In this document: in pieces, positions 6,913 to 11,876 of the stretch
Layout: each line of letters begins with the position of its first letter
Numbering within the stretch: the stretch's first letter is position 1
Assembly (NCBI GenBank): GCA_027076245.1
Contig: JALTKC010000443.1
Span: forward strand, 1 to 11,876
Direction of reading: 5' to 3'
Length of the DNA stretch: 11,876 nt
Source: Gammaproteobacteria bacterium
GTDB taxonomy: Bacteria; Pseudomonadota; Gammaproteobacteria; GRL18
Program-made: the position numbers and the translations under genes
Notes under the pieces: model-generated
Seen by the model: only the letters and a program-made list of their open reading frames with translations
What the model was told of the DNA's origin: nothing
The model's database searches: none

Positions 6913-9000
6913 TTAGTTGTCTTTGTTAAATTCTCTGTCCAGTAATTCAGACAGCGCCTCAAATTCTCTGGCAAACTCTTTCTGGTGACGATCACCGCTG
7001 CCGGCCACCAGCAGTTCATTCATCTGACCGCCTTCTAAGGGCTTAATTCTAATCCAGATCCGCTTGTGTGCCACATAAAACATCAGCACAATACCTATGA
7101 CCAGAAAAATACAGCCCAGATACACCAGATCCTTACCCGGCGCCCGGGTGATCTGGAAACCGGAAGCCTGTTTATGTTCAAAGGACTTAATCTGTACATA
7201 GAACGGCGCATCATAATTTGCCAGCACACCCATACTATTGACCAGATCATCGTAATATTGTTCCTGAGCCGGGGTAATATTATTACCAATATCCACCCCT
7301 TCCTGCTGCAACACTTCCAGATACACCGTACCCAGAATGGTATGCAGAACCTTAAAATAAGACTCTGTGACAACCTGACGCTTTTCTTCCGGTACCTTGT
7401 TATTGATGTCTTCCAGCACCTGGTCAAAGCCGCCTTTATTAAACAGATCCGCCAGACGCAGCATCACAACCGCCATCTGCTCCACCAGTTCCGGTTTCAG
7501 CTTACGGTCACCCTGCAGCGACAGTTCAGCCGTTTTTCTGGAAATACGCTCCATTTCTGCATGATTATTTAACAGCGAACGAAAGGCAAAAAAGCGTTTC
7601 AGACTGAACTGCTCATCCACAGGAATAAACAGATAGCGGAACGGTTCAGAAGTACTGCTGCGCACACCACTGAGGAAAAACATTCGCCCTTCCTGCTCAG
7701 TCGGCAACACATAGTTAATATATTCTTTGGCCTGACCCGCACTGTCCCGAATGCGGAAAGTGAGTGTCGGCCCCATATTCTTAAATTTGCGCCCGGTTTC
7801 TTCTGCTTTGGGGTTGGGCTGAACATTACTGGCCTTAAACTCCACCAGTTCCAGCTTAACCTTGCCCTGTGCAGTGGCTATGTCCCGGGTTTTACCCACT
7901 ACCTGTTTAAAATTCTCAATATGCCGGGAACCGTTTTCCAGTGACCAGAGCTGCAGAACCATAATAGAGCCGCCGTCATCAAAGGAAGCCTGATAAATTG
8001 CAAAGTCCTTGTAAAACAGAGGATGATTAACTTCAATGGTTTTGCTGATTTTTTTACCGGTCTGCATATCCTCAATCACAATATCACTTTCAAAGGATTT
8101 GGGCATACCGGATTCATAATGTTCAATACGAAAATCATGCAGGGTCAGATTAAAGGGCAGTTCCTGCACCAGAAAGCCGTTTCTCATCTGCAGAAACACA
8201 ATATTGGTGGTACTGCCTTCGGGCAGGCTGATACTGCCGCGAAAGGCATGGTTGTCATCCGGGCCCAGACGGCTGATGTCCGGTACCTGGGAGGCCAGCA
8301 AATCCCGGGTTTCCGGTTTCAACTGACCAGCCAGCTCTCTTAATTTAAGGTTAAAATTACCGTCGTACAGGGCGCTTAAACAGATCAGAATAATGGCGCC
8401 ATGAGTAAACAGGTAGCCCAGCCGATTGGCCGCGCCTTTTTTGGCGGCAATGGTCAGCACACCATTATCCAGTTTTTCACGACTGCTATAACCGCCATTG
8501 GCCAGCTTCTGCTTTATAAAAGCCGCCGCCTGTTCCTGAGTCTGGCTGGTTGTCCAGAGCCCGGAACTGTGCATAAGTTTCAGGGACTTTTCTGATACAT
8601 TGAGACGAAAGCGGTGCCATTCACGTAACATAAACGGTGCATAGTGCCAGATGCAGACACTGGTGGAGACCAGCAAAAAGCCCAGTAAAAACACAAACCA
8701 CCAGGAACTGTAGATATCAAACAGTTCCAGAGAACGGAATACTTCAAACCAGAACGGGCCAAATTTAACAATATAAGTATTGTAAGCCTGATTCTGCTGT
8801 AAAATAGTACCGATAATCGAAGCAATACCCACTACAACAAACAGGGTAATGGCCACTTCCATAGACCCCAGAAAACTGAGCAGCACCCTGCCCAGACCGT
8901 GTTCACCCCGGCTGGAACGTTGCCGGGTTACCCGGCTGCTGGTTGCATCCGGTTCACTATTTTCAGTGGATTGACTGGAATATTGCTTTTCCTGACTCAC
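6913..9000 (-). CDS. resB: ResB (Ccs1-type) cytochrome c biogenesis protein, System II
   Basis: Partner of CcsA in the System II holocytochrome c synthase. It has 695 residues. A hydrophilic cytoplasmic N-terminus (1-45) is followed by membrane segments near 49-67, 99-119 and 195-213, a large periplasmic domain of roughly 400 residues (about 215-622), a last membrane segment near 626-643, and a charged cytoplasmic tail. Membrane histidines H200 (GYLFTHGAII) and H645 (FYVAHKR) match conserved haem-associated positions of the family. The length is at the large end, like other proteobacterial ResB proteins and longer than Gram-positive ones. The ATG at 9000 has no strong Shine-Dalgarno sequence. 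The gene sits between the cytochrome c4 terminator and ccsA, so it probably starts its own transcription unit. Confidence 0.94.
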   Translation of the reverse strand: MSQEKQYSSQSTENSEPDATSSRVTRQRSSRGEHGLGRVLLSFLGSMEVAITLFVVVGIASIIGTILQQNQAYNTYIVKFGPFWFEVFRSLELFDIYSSWWFVFLLGFLLVSTSVCIWHYAPFMLREWHRFRLNVSEKSLKLMHSSGLWTTSQTQEQAAAFIKQKLANGGYSSREKLDNGVLTIAAKKGAANRLGYLFTHGAIILICLSALYDGNFNLKLRELAGQLKPETRDLLASQVPDISRLGPDDNHAFRGSISLPEGSTTNIVFLQMRNGFLVQELPFNLTLHDFRIEHYESGMPKSFESDIVIEDMQTGKKISKTIEVNHPLFYKDFAIYQASFDDGGSIMVLQLWSLENGSRHIENFKQVVGKTRDIATAQGKVKLELVEFKASNVQPNPKAEETGRKFKNMGPTLTFRIRDSAGQAKEYINYVLPTEQEGRMFFLSGVRSSTSEPFRYLFIPVDEQFSLKRFFAFRSLLNNHAEMERISRKTAELSLQGDRKLKPELVEQMAVVMLRLADLFNKGGFDQVLEDINNKVPEEKRQVVTESYFKVLHTILGTVYLEVLQQEGVDIGNNITPAQEQYYDDLVNSMGVLANYDAPFYVQIKSFEHKQASGFQITRAPGKDLVYLGCIFLVIGIVLMFYVAHKRIWIRIKPLEGGQMNELLVAGSGDRHQKEFAREFEALSELLDREFNKDN

Positions 9001-9016
9001 AAATAAACTCGGCTTC

Positions 9017-9044
9017 TATTTAAAATGTTCTCATTAAATAACAA
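9017..9044 (-). promoter_or_regulatory. Possible promoter for resB-ccsA-dsbA
   Basis: On the minus strand, TTGTTA (9044-9039, four of six -35 matches) and TAAATA (9022-9017, three of six -10 matches) are 16 bp apart, between the terminator at 9070-9099 and resB. A promoter is expected here because of that terminator, but the hexamers are poor and this assignment is weak. Confidence 0.25.
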
Positions 9045-9069
9045 GACCTGAAATTAAAACAGACCTGTC

Positions 9070-9099
9070 AAAAAAAAGGGGTGGTCAAAGACCACCCCT
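9070..9099 (-). terminator. Strong intrinsic terminator after cytochrome c4
   Basis: A perfect 10-bp stem (AGGGGTGGTC at 9077-9086 and its complement at 9090-9099) has a 3-nt loop. On the minus strand it is followed directly by a run of T (the A tract at 9070-9077). It lies about 65 nt after the c4 stop and should end most transcription of the cytochrome unit before resB. Confidence 0.92.
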
Positions 9100-9110
9100 G
9101 ATTTTATATC

Positions 9111-9125
9111 ACTTAACAGTTAAGT
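9111..9125. repeat. Small hairpin in the cytochrome c4 3' untranslated region
   Basis: Arms ACTTAA (9111-9116) and TTAAGT (9120-9125) with a 3-nt loop, between the c4 stop and the main terminator. It is AT-only in the stem and has no T tract, so it is not a terminator by itself. Confidence 0.4.
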
Positions 9126-9155
9126 AAGGCTTTGAACGCTAAAACTGTAACTGTC

Positions 9156-9179
9156 GGTTTAAATTTATGGATTTAAACC
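9156..9179. repeat. Inverted repeat spanning the cytochrome c4 stop codon
   Basis: A perfect 9-bp inverted repeat (GGTTTAAAT at 9156-9164, ATTTAAACC at 9171-9179) has a 6-nt loop that contains the TAA stop of c4. It has no T-run after it. It may act in mRNA stability or be a by-product of AT-rich sequence. Confidence 0.5.
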
Positions 9180-9791
9180 CTGAATATATTGTGCAACCGC
9201 TTTAATTTCTGGATCGCTCATGCGTTTTGCAGCATTACGCATCATCTTATTGGCATCATTATGACGCCCCATGGCATCTTCATTCTGCGCTGCAGTACGG
9301 AAATTCTTCAGCTGATTTTCTACGTAAGTGGCTTTCTGACTGGCGACCTGCGGAAAACCAGAACCCGGGTTACCGGCACCGGTGGGACCATGACAGGCCA
9401 TACAGGCAGGGACACCAATTTCTGCAATACCGCCCTTGTAGATAGCTTCACCGGCATCTACCAGCGCCGCATCCGCCTGACCGGCCTTGACTTTCTGGGT
9501 TGCAAAGAAAGCAGCAATATCCTGCATCGCCTGATCATCCAGTGGCAGAATCATGGCATCCATGGTTGGATCCTTACGTTTGCCTGCTTTAAAATCTTTC
9601 ATCTGCTTATACAGATAGGAGGCGCTTTGCCCGGCAAGATTAGGAAAATTCGGTGCAATTGAATTTCCATCCGCACCGTGACATGCAAAACAACTTGCAG
9701 CTTTAGTCTTACCCGCTTCCGCATCACCGGCGGCGTGCACGACACCTGTTAAACCTGCTACCAGAGCAACAGCAATAGCAATTTTTTTCAT
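9165..9791 (-). CDS. Cytochrome c4, dihaem periplasmic electron carrier
   Basis: Dihaem c-type cytochrome of 208 residues made of two homologous class I domains; in relatives it donates electrons to terminal oxidases. A signal peptide (MKKIAIAVALVAGLTGVVHA, cleavage near A20/A21) precedes mature AGDAEAGKTKAASC. The haem motifs are CFACH (34-38) and CMACH (130-134). Candidate Met ligands are in TMDAMILPL (domain 1) and near NKMMRNAAKRM (domain 2). The frame is open further up to 9860, but the ATG at 9791 is chosen because it starts a proper signal peptide and has AGGA seven bases upstream; the extra 23 residues would spoil the signal peptide and lie in an inverted repeat. It follows the monohaem cytochrome gene in the same direction and ends before a strong terminator. 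Confidence 0.96.
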   Translation of the reverse strand: MKKIAIAVALVAGLTGVVHAAGDAEAGKTKAASCFACHGADGNSIAPNFPNLAGQSASYLYKQMKDFKAGKRKDPTMDAMILPLDDQAMQDIAAFFATQKVKAGQADAALVDAGEAIYKGGIAEIGVPACMACHGPTGAGNPGSGFPQVASQKATYVENQLKNFRTAAQNEDAMGRHNDANKMMRNAAKRMSDPEIKAVAQYIQGLNP

Positions 9792-9830
9792 GGTTATTCC
9801 TAAATCTTGTTCTTGATAAAATGGTGACAT

Positions 9831-9885
9831 AAGTCCATAACGGCTATTTTTACTGAACATAGCCTGAAACAGCCGTTATGGACTT
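9831..9885. repeat. 15-bp perfect inverted repeat between the two cytochrome genes
   Basis: Arms at 9831-9845 and 9871-9885 (AAGTCCATAACGGCT and its exact complement) flank a 25-nt loop. Inside, GGCTAT (9842-9847) can also pair with ATAGCC (9859-9864), so two related folds are possible. On the plus strand it is followed by six T; on the minus strand, the direction of the genes, no T tract follows. It starts 13 nt after the upstream cytochrome stop. It is more likely an mRNA-stabilising or processing element than a minus-strand terminator. Confidence 0.8.
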
Positions 9886-9898
9886 TTTTAATGGATAT

Positions 9899-10198
9899 TT
9901 ACTGAACCTTGCTGACCATAAACTCAACCACTTCACGGATCTGAGCTTCAGTCATCTGAGTACCGCCCTTGGGAGGCATAGCACCTTTACCTGTAATTAC
10001 GGTCTTAACCATTGCATCGACACCCTTACCAACACGAGGTTCCCATAATTTTTTGTCACCCAGCTTGGGGGCACCGGCAACACCGGCATCATGACAGGCA
10101 AAACAGGCTGTCTTGTACAGTGCAGCACCGTCAGCAAAAACAGCAGAAGAACCGGCAACCAGAGCCGCGGCTACTAATAATTTAATACTTTTTTTCAT
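9899..10198 (-). CDS. Monohaem class I cytochrome c, c5-like
   Basis: Small soluble periplasmic electron carrier of 99 residues. A signal peptide (MKKSIKLLVAAALVAGSSAVFA, cleavage near A22) precedes DGAALYKTACFACH, with the single haem motif CFACH at 32-36. The axial methionine is very likely M74 in TGKGAMPPKGG, and the C-terminal helix EAQIREVVEFMVSKV is typical. The spacing and the GAMPPKGG loop fit the cytochrome c5/c555 group of short class I cytochromes. The ATG at 10198 has GGAG seven bases upstream. It is the first gene of the cytochrome unit and faces yihA across a 309-bp regulatory region. The partner (oxidase, reductase or c4) cannot be told from sequence. Confidence 0.94.
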   Translation of the reverse strand: MKKSIKLLVAAALVAGSSAVFADGAALYKTACFACHDAGVAGAPKLGDKKLWEPRVGKGVDAMVKTVITGKGAMPPKGGTQMTEAQIREVVEFMVSKVQ

Positions 10199-10220
10199 TA
10201 TTTACTCCAGATTAATTGTC

Positions 10221-10229
10221 TTTATACCA
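10221..10229 (-). promoter_or_regulatory. Candidate proximal promoter of the cytochrome unit (extended -10)
   Basis: The minus strand reads TGGTATAAA, an extended -10 (TGN plus TATAAA, five of six). No clear -35 is present at the right distance. It would give a short leader of about 15 nt before the cytochrome ATG, just enough to include the GGAG ribosome site. Confidence 0.4.
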
Positions 10230-10263
10230 CACCACTTAAACCACGTTTTTTAACAAAAGTTCA

Positions 10264-10303
10264 AATATTAATTTAACTAAATTTAGCTATTAAAATTAAT
10301 ATT
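10264..10303. repeat. Nested AT-rich inverted repeats in the divergent region
   Basis: A perfect 11-bp inverted repeat (AATATTAATTT at 10264-10274, AAATTAATATT at 10293-10303) encloses a 10-bp palindrome CTAAATTTAG at 10277-10286, nearly on the same axis. It is upstream of the proximal cytochrome promoter and would be in the leader of a distal one. It could be an operator or a nucleoid-protein site; the base composition makes chance palindromes more likely than usual. Confidence 0.5.
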
Positions 10304-10368
10304 AAAACCAGCAAAGCAGATATAGCACAGAAAAAAATTTTGCTTATTTTACACAAAACAAAGTCGCT

Positions 10369-10385
10369 TGACCAACATTTGTTCA
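10369..10385. repeat. 17-bp imperfect palindrome, possible operator
   Basis: TGACCAACATTTGTTCA has arms TGA-N-CAA and TTG-N-TCA around a 3-bp centre, with one mismatched pair. It overlaps the start point predicted for the distal cytochrome promoter. No regulator is assigned. Confidence 0.35.
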
Positions 10386-10427
10386 TAATAAAGTGCTAAA
10401 ATAGCCCATTATATTGATCTACACCAA
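10385..10427 (-). promoter_or_regulatory. FNR/Anr-like box with a spaced -10: candidate distal cytochrome promoter
   Basis: TTGATCTACACCAA at 10414-10427 matches the FNR/Anr consensus TTGAT-N4-ATCAA at nine of ten defined positions. On the minus strand a -10 TATTAT (10390-10385, five of six) lies so that the box centre falls about 42 bp before the predicted start (near 10378), the position typical of FNR-activated class II promoters. The leader to the cytochrome ATG would be about 180 nt. This is a motif-based inference. The box is palindromic, so it could also affect yihA. Confidence 0.45.
10394..10402 (+). promoter_or_regulatory. Candidate yihA promoter (extended -10)
   Basis: TGCTAAAAT reads as an extended -10 (TGN plus TAAAAT, five of six) about 105 bp before the yihA ATG. 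No good -35 at 16-18 bp is seen; a TTGACC at 10368-10373 is too far. The FNR-like box would sit just downstream of this start point. AAGTGCTA occurs at 10391-10398 and again at 10426-10433, flanking the region. Confidence 0.35.
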
Positions 10428-10507
10428 GTGCTATATGTCCGTTTTTCGACTTAATTTCAACTTGGCTGGCTATAGATTAACCATTTTTAACTGAACCGGG
10501 GCTTAAC

Positions 10508-11122
10508 ATGGCCGAAAACAACAATCAGAAGCCCAATCCCTATCGCGAGGCTGAATTTTTACTCAGTGTCAATAAATGGGCTGATCTGCCTGCCGACAGC
10601 ATTACCGAAGTGGCCTTTGCCGGTCGTTCCAATGCCGGAAAATCCAGTGCTATTAATGCCATTACCGACATTAAAACCCTGTGTCGAACCTCTAAAACAC
10701 CGGGTCGAACCCAGATGATCAACTATTTTACCGTCGCAGAAGGGAAACACCTGGTGGATCTGCCCGGTTACGGCTATGCCAGGGTACCGGTAAAGGTTAA
10801 ACAGCACTGGCAGAATCTGCTGGAACGCTACCTGGTGGAGCGCCCCATGCTCAAGGGGGTAGTCATGATTATGGATGTCCGCCGTCCCCTGACAGAATAT
10901 GATGTCCTGATGCTGCAATGGTGTCAGCGTGCCGAAATGCCGACTCATATACTGCTCACCAAGGCTGATAAATTCAAACGCGGCGCGGCTCAGAACATTC
11001 TGCTTAAAGTCCGGCGCACCCTGAAGGAAGAATACCCTGGCACCACAGTGCAGCTATTCTCAGCACTGAAAAAAACTGGTCTGGATGAGGCACGTACCCG
11101 GCTGGATGAATGGTTTAACTGA
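10508..11122 (+). CDS. yihA: YihA/EngB (YsxC) ribosome biogenesis GTPase
   Basis: Essential-type TRAFAC GTPase that acts in the cytoplasm in assembly of the large ribosomal subunit. It has 204 residues, the usual size. The G motifs are all present: G1 GRSNAGKSS (39-47), G2 region TSKTPGRTQ (61-69), G3 DLPGYG (84-89), G4 TKAD (151-154) and G5 SA (185-186). The ATG at 10508 has GGGG about seven bases upstream. It is divergent from the cytochrome genes, an arrangement also found around engB in other beta- and gammaproteobacteria, and convergent with the HD-GYP gene, with 11 bp between the two stop codons. No sign of transfer or damage. Confidence 0.97.
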   Translation: MAENNNQKPNPYREAEFLLSVNKWADLPADSITEVAFAGRSNAGKSSAINAITDIKTLCRTSKTPGRTQMINYFTVAEGKHLVDLPGYGYARVPVKVKQHWQNLLERYLVERPMLKGVVMIMDVRRPLTEYDVLMLQWCQRAEMPTHILLTKADKFKRGAAQNILLKVRRTLKEEYPGTTVQLFSALKKTGLDEARTRLDEWFN

Positions 11123-11124
11123 TT

Positions 11125-11139
11125 GATTAAGCTTTAATC
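11125..11139. terminator. Weak hairpin between the convergent yihA and HD-GYP genes
   Basis: GATTAA (11125-11130) and TTAATC (11134-11139) form a 6-bp stem with a 3-nt loop just after the yihA stop, overlapping the HD-GYP stop. The stem is AT-rich and the following T-rich stretch is interrupted, so it would be a weak terminator at best. Confidence 0.3.
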
Positions 11140-11876
11140 TTTAAATTTCTCTGCAATATTTTTAAACGCACTCTGTAATACTTCAAAGGCATCGACAATA
11201 TCCGGGTCAAAATGACGGCCTCTCTGTTTCAAAATCAGGTTGACGGCAACCTCATGACTGAAGGCTTCTTTATAAACCCGCTTGCTGATCAGCGCATCAT
11301 AAACATCCGCTATGGCCATCAGACGGCCTGAAACAGGAATTTTATTGCCTTTAAGTCCGTAAGGATAACCGGAGCCGTCCCATTTTTCATGATGAGTCAG
11401 GGTGATTTCTCTGGCCACTCGCAGAAAAGAAGTACTGCCCAGTTCGTTTTCGGCCCGGATAATGGCATCACAACCGAATTGGGCGTGTTTTTTCATGATC
11501 TCCCACTCATCGGGATCCAGTTTACCCGGTTTAAGCAGAATTTTGTCCGGTATCCCCACTTTACCAATATCATGCAGAGGCGCTGACTTAAACAGCAGTT
11601 CAATCATATCGTGGCTGAGGTAATCGCGAAATGCCGGATGATCCGCCAGGTATTCCGACAGGGTGCGTACATAATGCTGAGTTCTGCGGATATGGTTGCC
11701 GGTTTCGTTATCTCGCGTTTCTGCCAGAGAAGCCAGACAGTAGATGGCCACATCCTGAGTACGATCAATTTCCCGGGTTCTCTGCTTGACTTCCAGCTCC
11801 AGCATTTTGGCCTGGTTTTCCAGTACCTTGCGTGCTTTGGCCAGTAACAGGTGATTTTTTACCCGGCTTTTAACAA
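11134..11876 (-). CDS. HD-GYP domain c-di-GMP phosphodiesterase, probably response-regulator type (5' end cut by window edge)
   Basis: The HD-GYP domain hydrolyses c-di-GMP. Numbered from an internal Met at 11805, the HD pair is H78-D79 in PLHDIGKVGIPDKIL, followed by H107 and the motif HHEKWDGSGYP (138-148) with intact GYP, so it looks catalytically competent. The frame stays open to the right edge of the window: 23 more codons read V-K-S-R-V-K-N-H-L-L-L-A and then A-R-K-V-L-E. This resembles the end of a receiver domain and the linker helix seen in REC-HD-GYP response regulators, so the Met at 11805 is almost certainly not the start and a REC domain probably lies beyond the window. The ETRDNETGNHIRRTQ block at 29-43 is typical of that subfamily. 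It converges on yihA. Confidence 0.93.
   Translation of the reverse strand, partial: VKSRVKNHLLLAKARKVLENQAKMLELEVKQRTREIDRTQDVAIYCLASLAETRDNETGNHIRRTQHYVRTLSEYLADHPAFRDYLSHDMIELLFKSAPLHDIGKVGIPDKILLKPGKLDPDEWEIMKKHAQFGCDAIIRAENELGSTSFLRVAREITLTHHEKWDGSGYPYGLKGNKIPVSGRLMAIADVYDALISKRVYKEAFSHEVAVNLILKQRGRHFDPDIVDAFEVLQSAFKNIAEKFKD

Larger units (their letters stand above)
10199..10507. other. 309-bp divergent regulatory region between cytochrome c and yihA
   Basis: No convincing gene is present. The stretch is AT-rich and holds, from left to right: an extended -10 toward the cytochromes, nested AT inverted repeats (10264-10303), a 17-bp imperfect palindrome (10369-10385), an extended -10 toward yihA, an FNR-like box (10414-10427), and the yihA ribosome site GGGG near 10497-10501. 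Confidence 0.7.

Noticed and set aside
7066..7572. Open frame of 168 codons on the plus strand inside resB
   Set aside because: It is antisense to a well-supported resB frame, has no ribosome site or recognisable domain, and its residue mix (many His, Gln, Ile) is that of a reverse-frame shadow.
8023..8343. Plus-strand open frame of 106 codons inside resB
   Set aside because: Antisense to the ResB periplasmic domain, with no family resemblance and no translation signal.
9792..9860. Longer N-terminus for cytochrome c4
   Set aside because: The extra 23 residues are polar, would displace the signal peptide, and are encoded in an inverted repeat. The ATG at 9791 has a proper ribosome site.
11134..11805. 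HD-GYP protein as a complete 223-residue gene
   Set aside because: The frame continues without a stop to the window edge, and the added residues look like the end of a receiver domain plus linker, so the gene is partial.
1..11876. Mobile elements, CRISPR arrays, tRNA or rRNA genes, or defence systems
   Set aside because: No transposase, integrase, repeat-spacer array, RNA gene fold or defence domain was seen. The window is continuous housekeeping, respiratory and cofactor genes.

Overview
The window is a compact piece of a gammaproteobacterial chromosome with moderate GC and almost entirely coding. The evidence is the gene order yihA/engB <-> monohaem cytochrome c, cytochrome c4, dsbA, DgcP-type diguanylate cyclase, which resembles the Pseudomonas engB-c5-c4-dsbA-dgcP neighbourhood as I recall it. 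Here a System II (ResB/CcsA) cytochrome c assembly pair sits between c4 and dsbA. No mobile element, tRNA, rRNA or CRISPR array is visible. The genus cannot be fixed from the sequence alone.

Layout. Ten genes lie head to tail on the minus strand, from about 10198 down to 1. They are a class I monohaem cytochrome c, dihaem cytochrome c4, resB, ccsA, dsbA, a large GGDEF protein, cobU, cobT, cobC and cobS (cut by the left edge). yihA (engB) is divergent, on the plus strand at 10508-11122. A REC-type HD-GYP phosphodiesterase, cut by the right edge, runs convergently into it with an 11-bp gap.

Hairpins split the minus-strand genes into likely transcription units: (1) the two cytochromes, with a 15-bp inverted repeat between them; (2) resB-ccsA-dsbA, bounded by a strong terminator at 9070-9099 and a bidirectional one at 4929-4965; (3) the diguanylate cyclase plus cobUTCS, where three of four junctions are 4-bp ATGA stop/start overlaps. 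The 309-bp divergent region at 10199-10507 carries an FNR/Anr-like box about 42 bp from the predicted start of a cytochrome promoter, an extended -10 for each direction, and nested AT-rich inverted repeats.

How the genes work together. ResB and CcsA carry haem across the membrane and attach it to CXXCH motifs, DsbA is a periplasmic thiol oxidase, and the two cytochromes are exported substrates, so units 1 and 2 form a cytochrome c production module. CobU, CobT, CobC and CobS are the lower-ligand (nucleotide loop) assembly steps of cobalamin synthesis or salvage. The unexpected point is that this set is translationally coupled to a c-di-GMP synthase that also contains an eight-G tract. I see no wholly new system; the most interesting points are that coupling, the G tract, and the hairpin and FNR-like architecture around the cytochrome genes.
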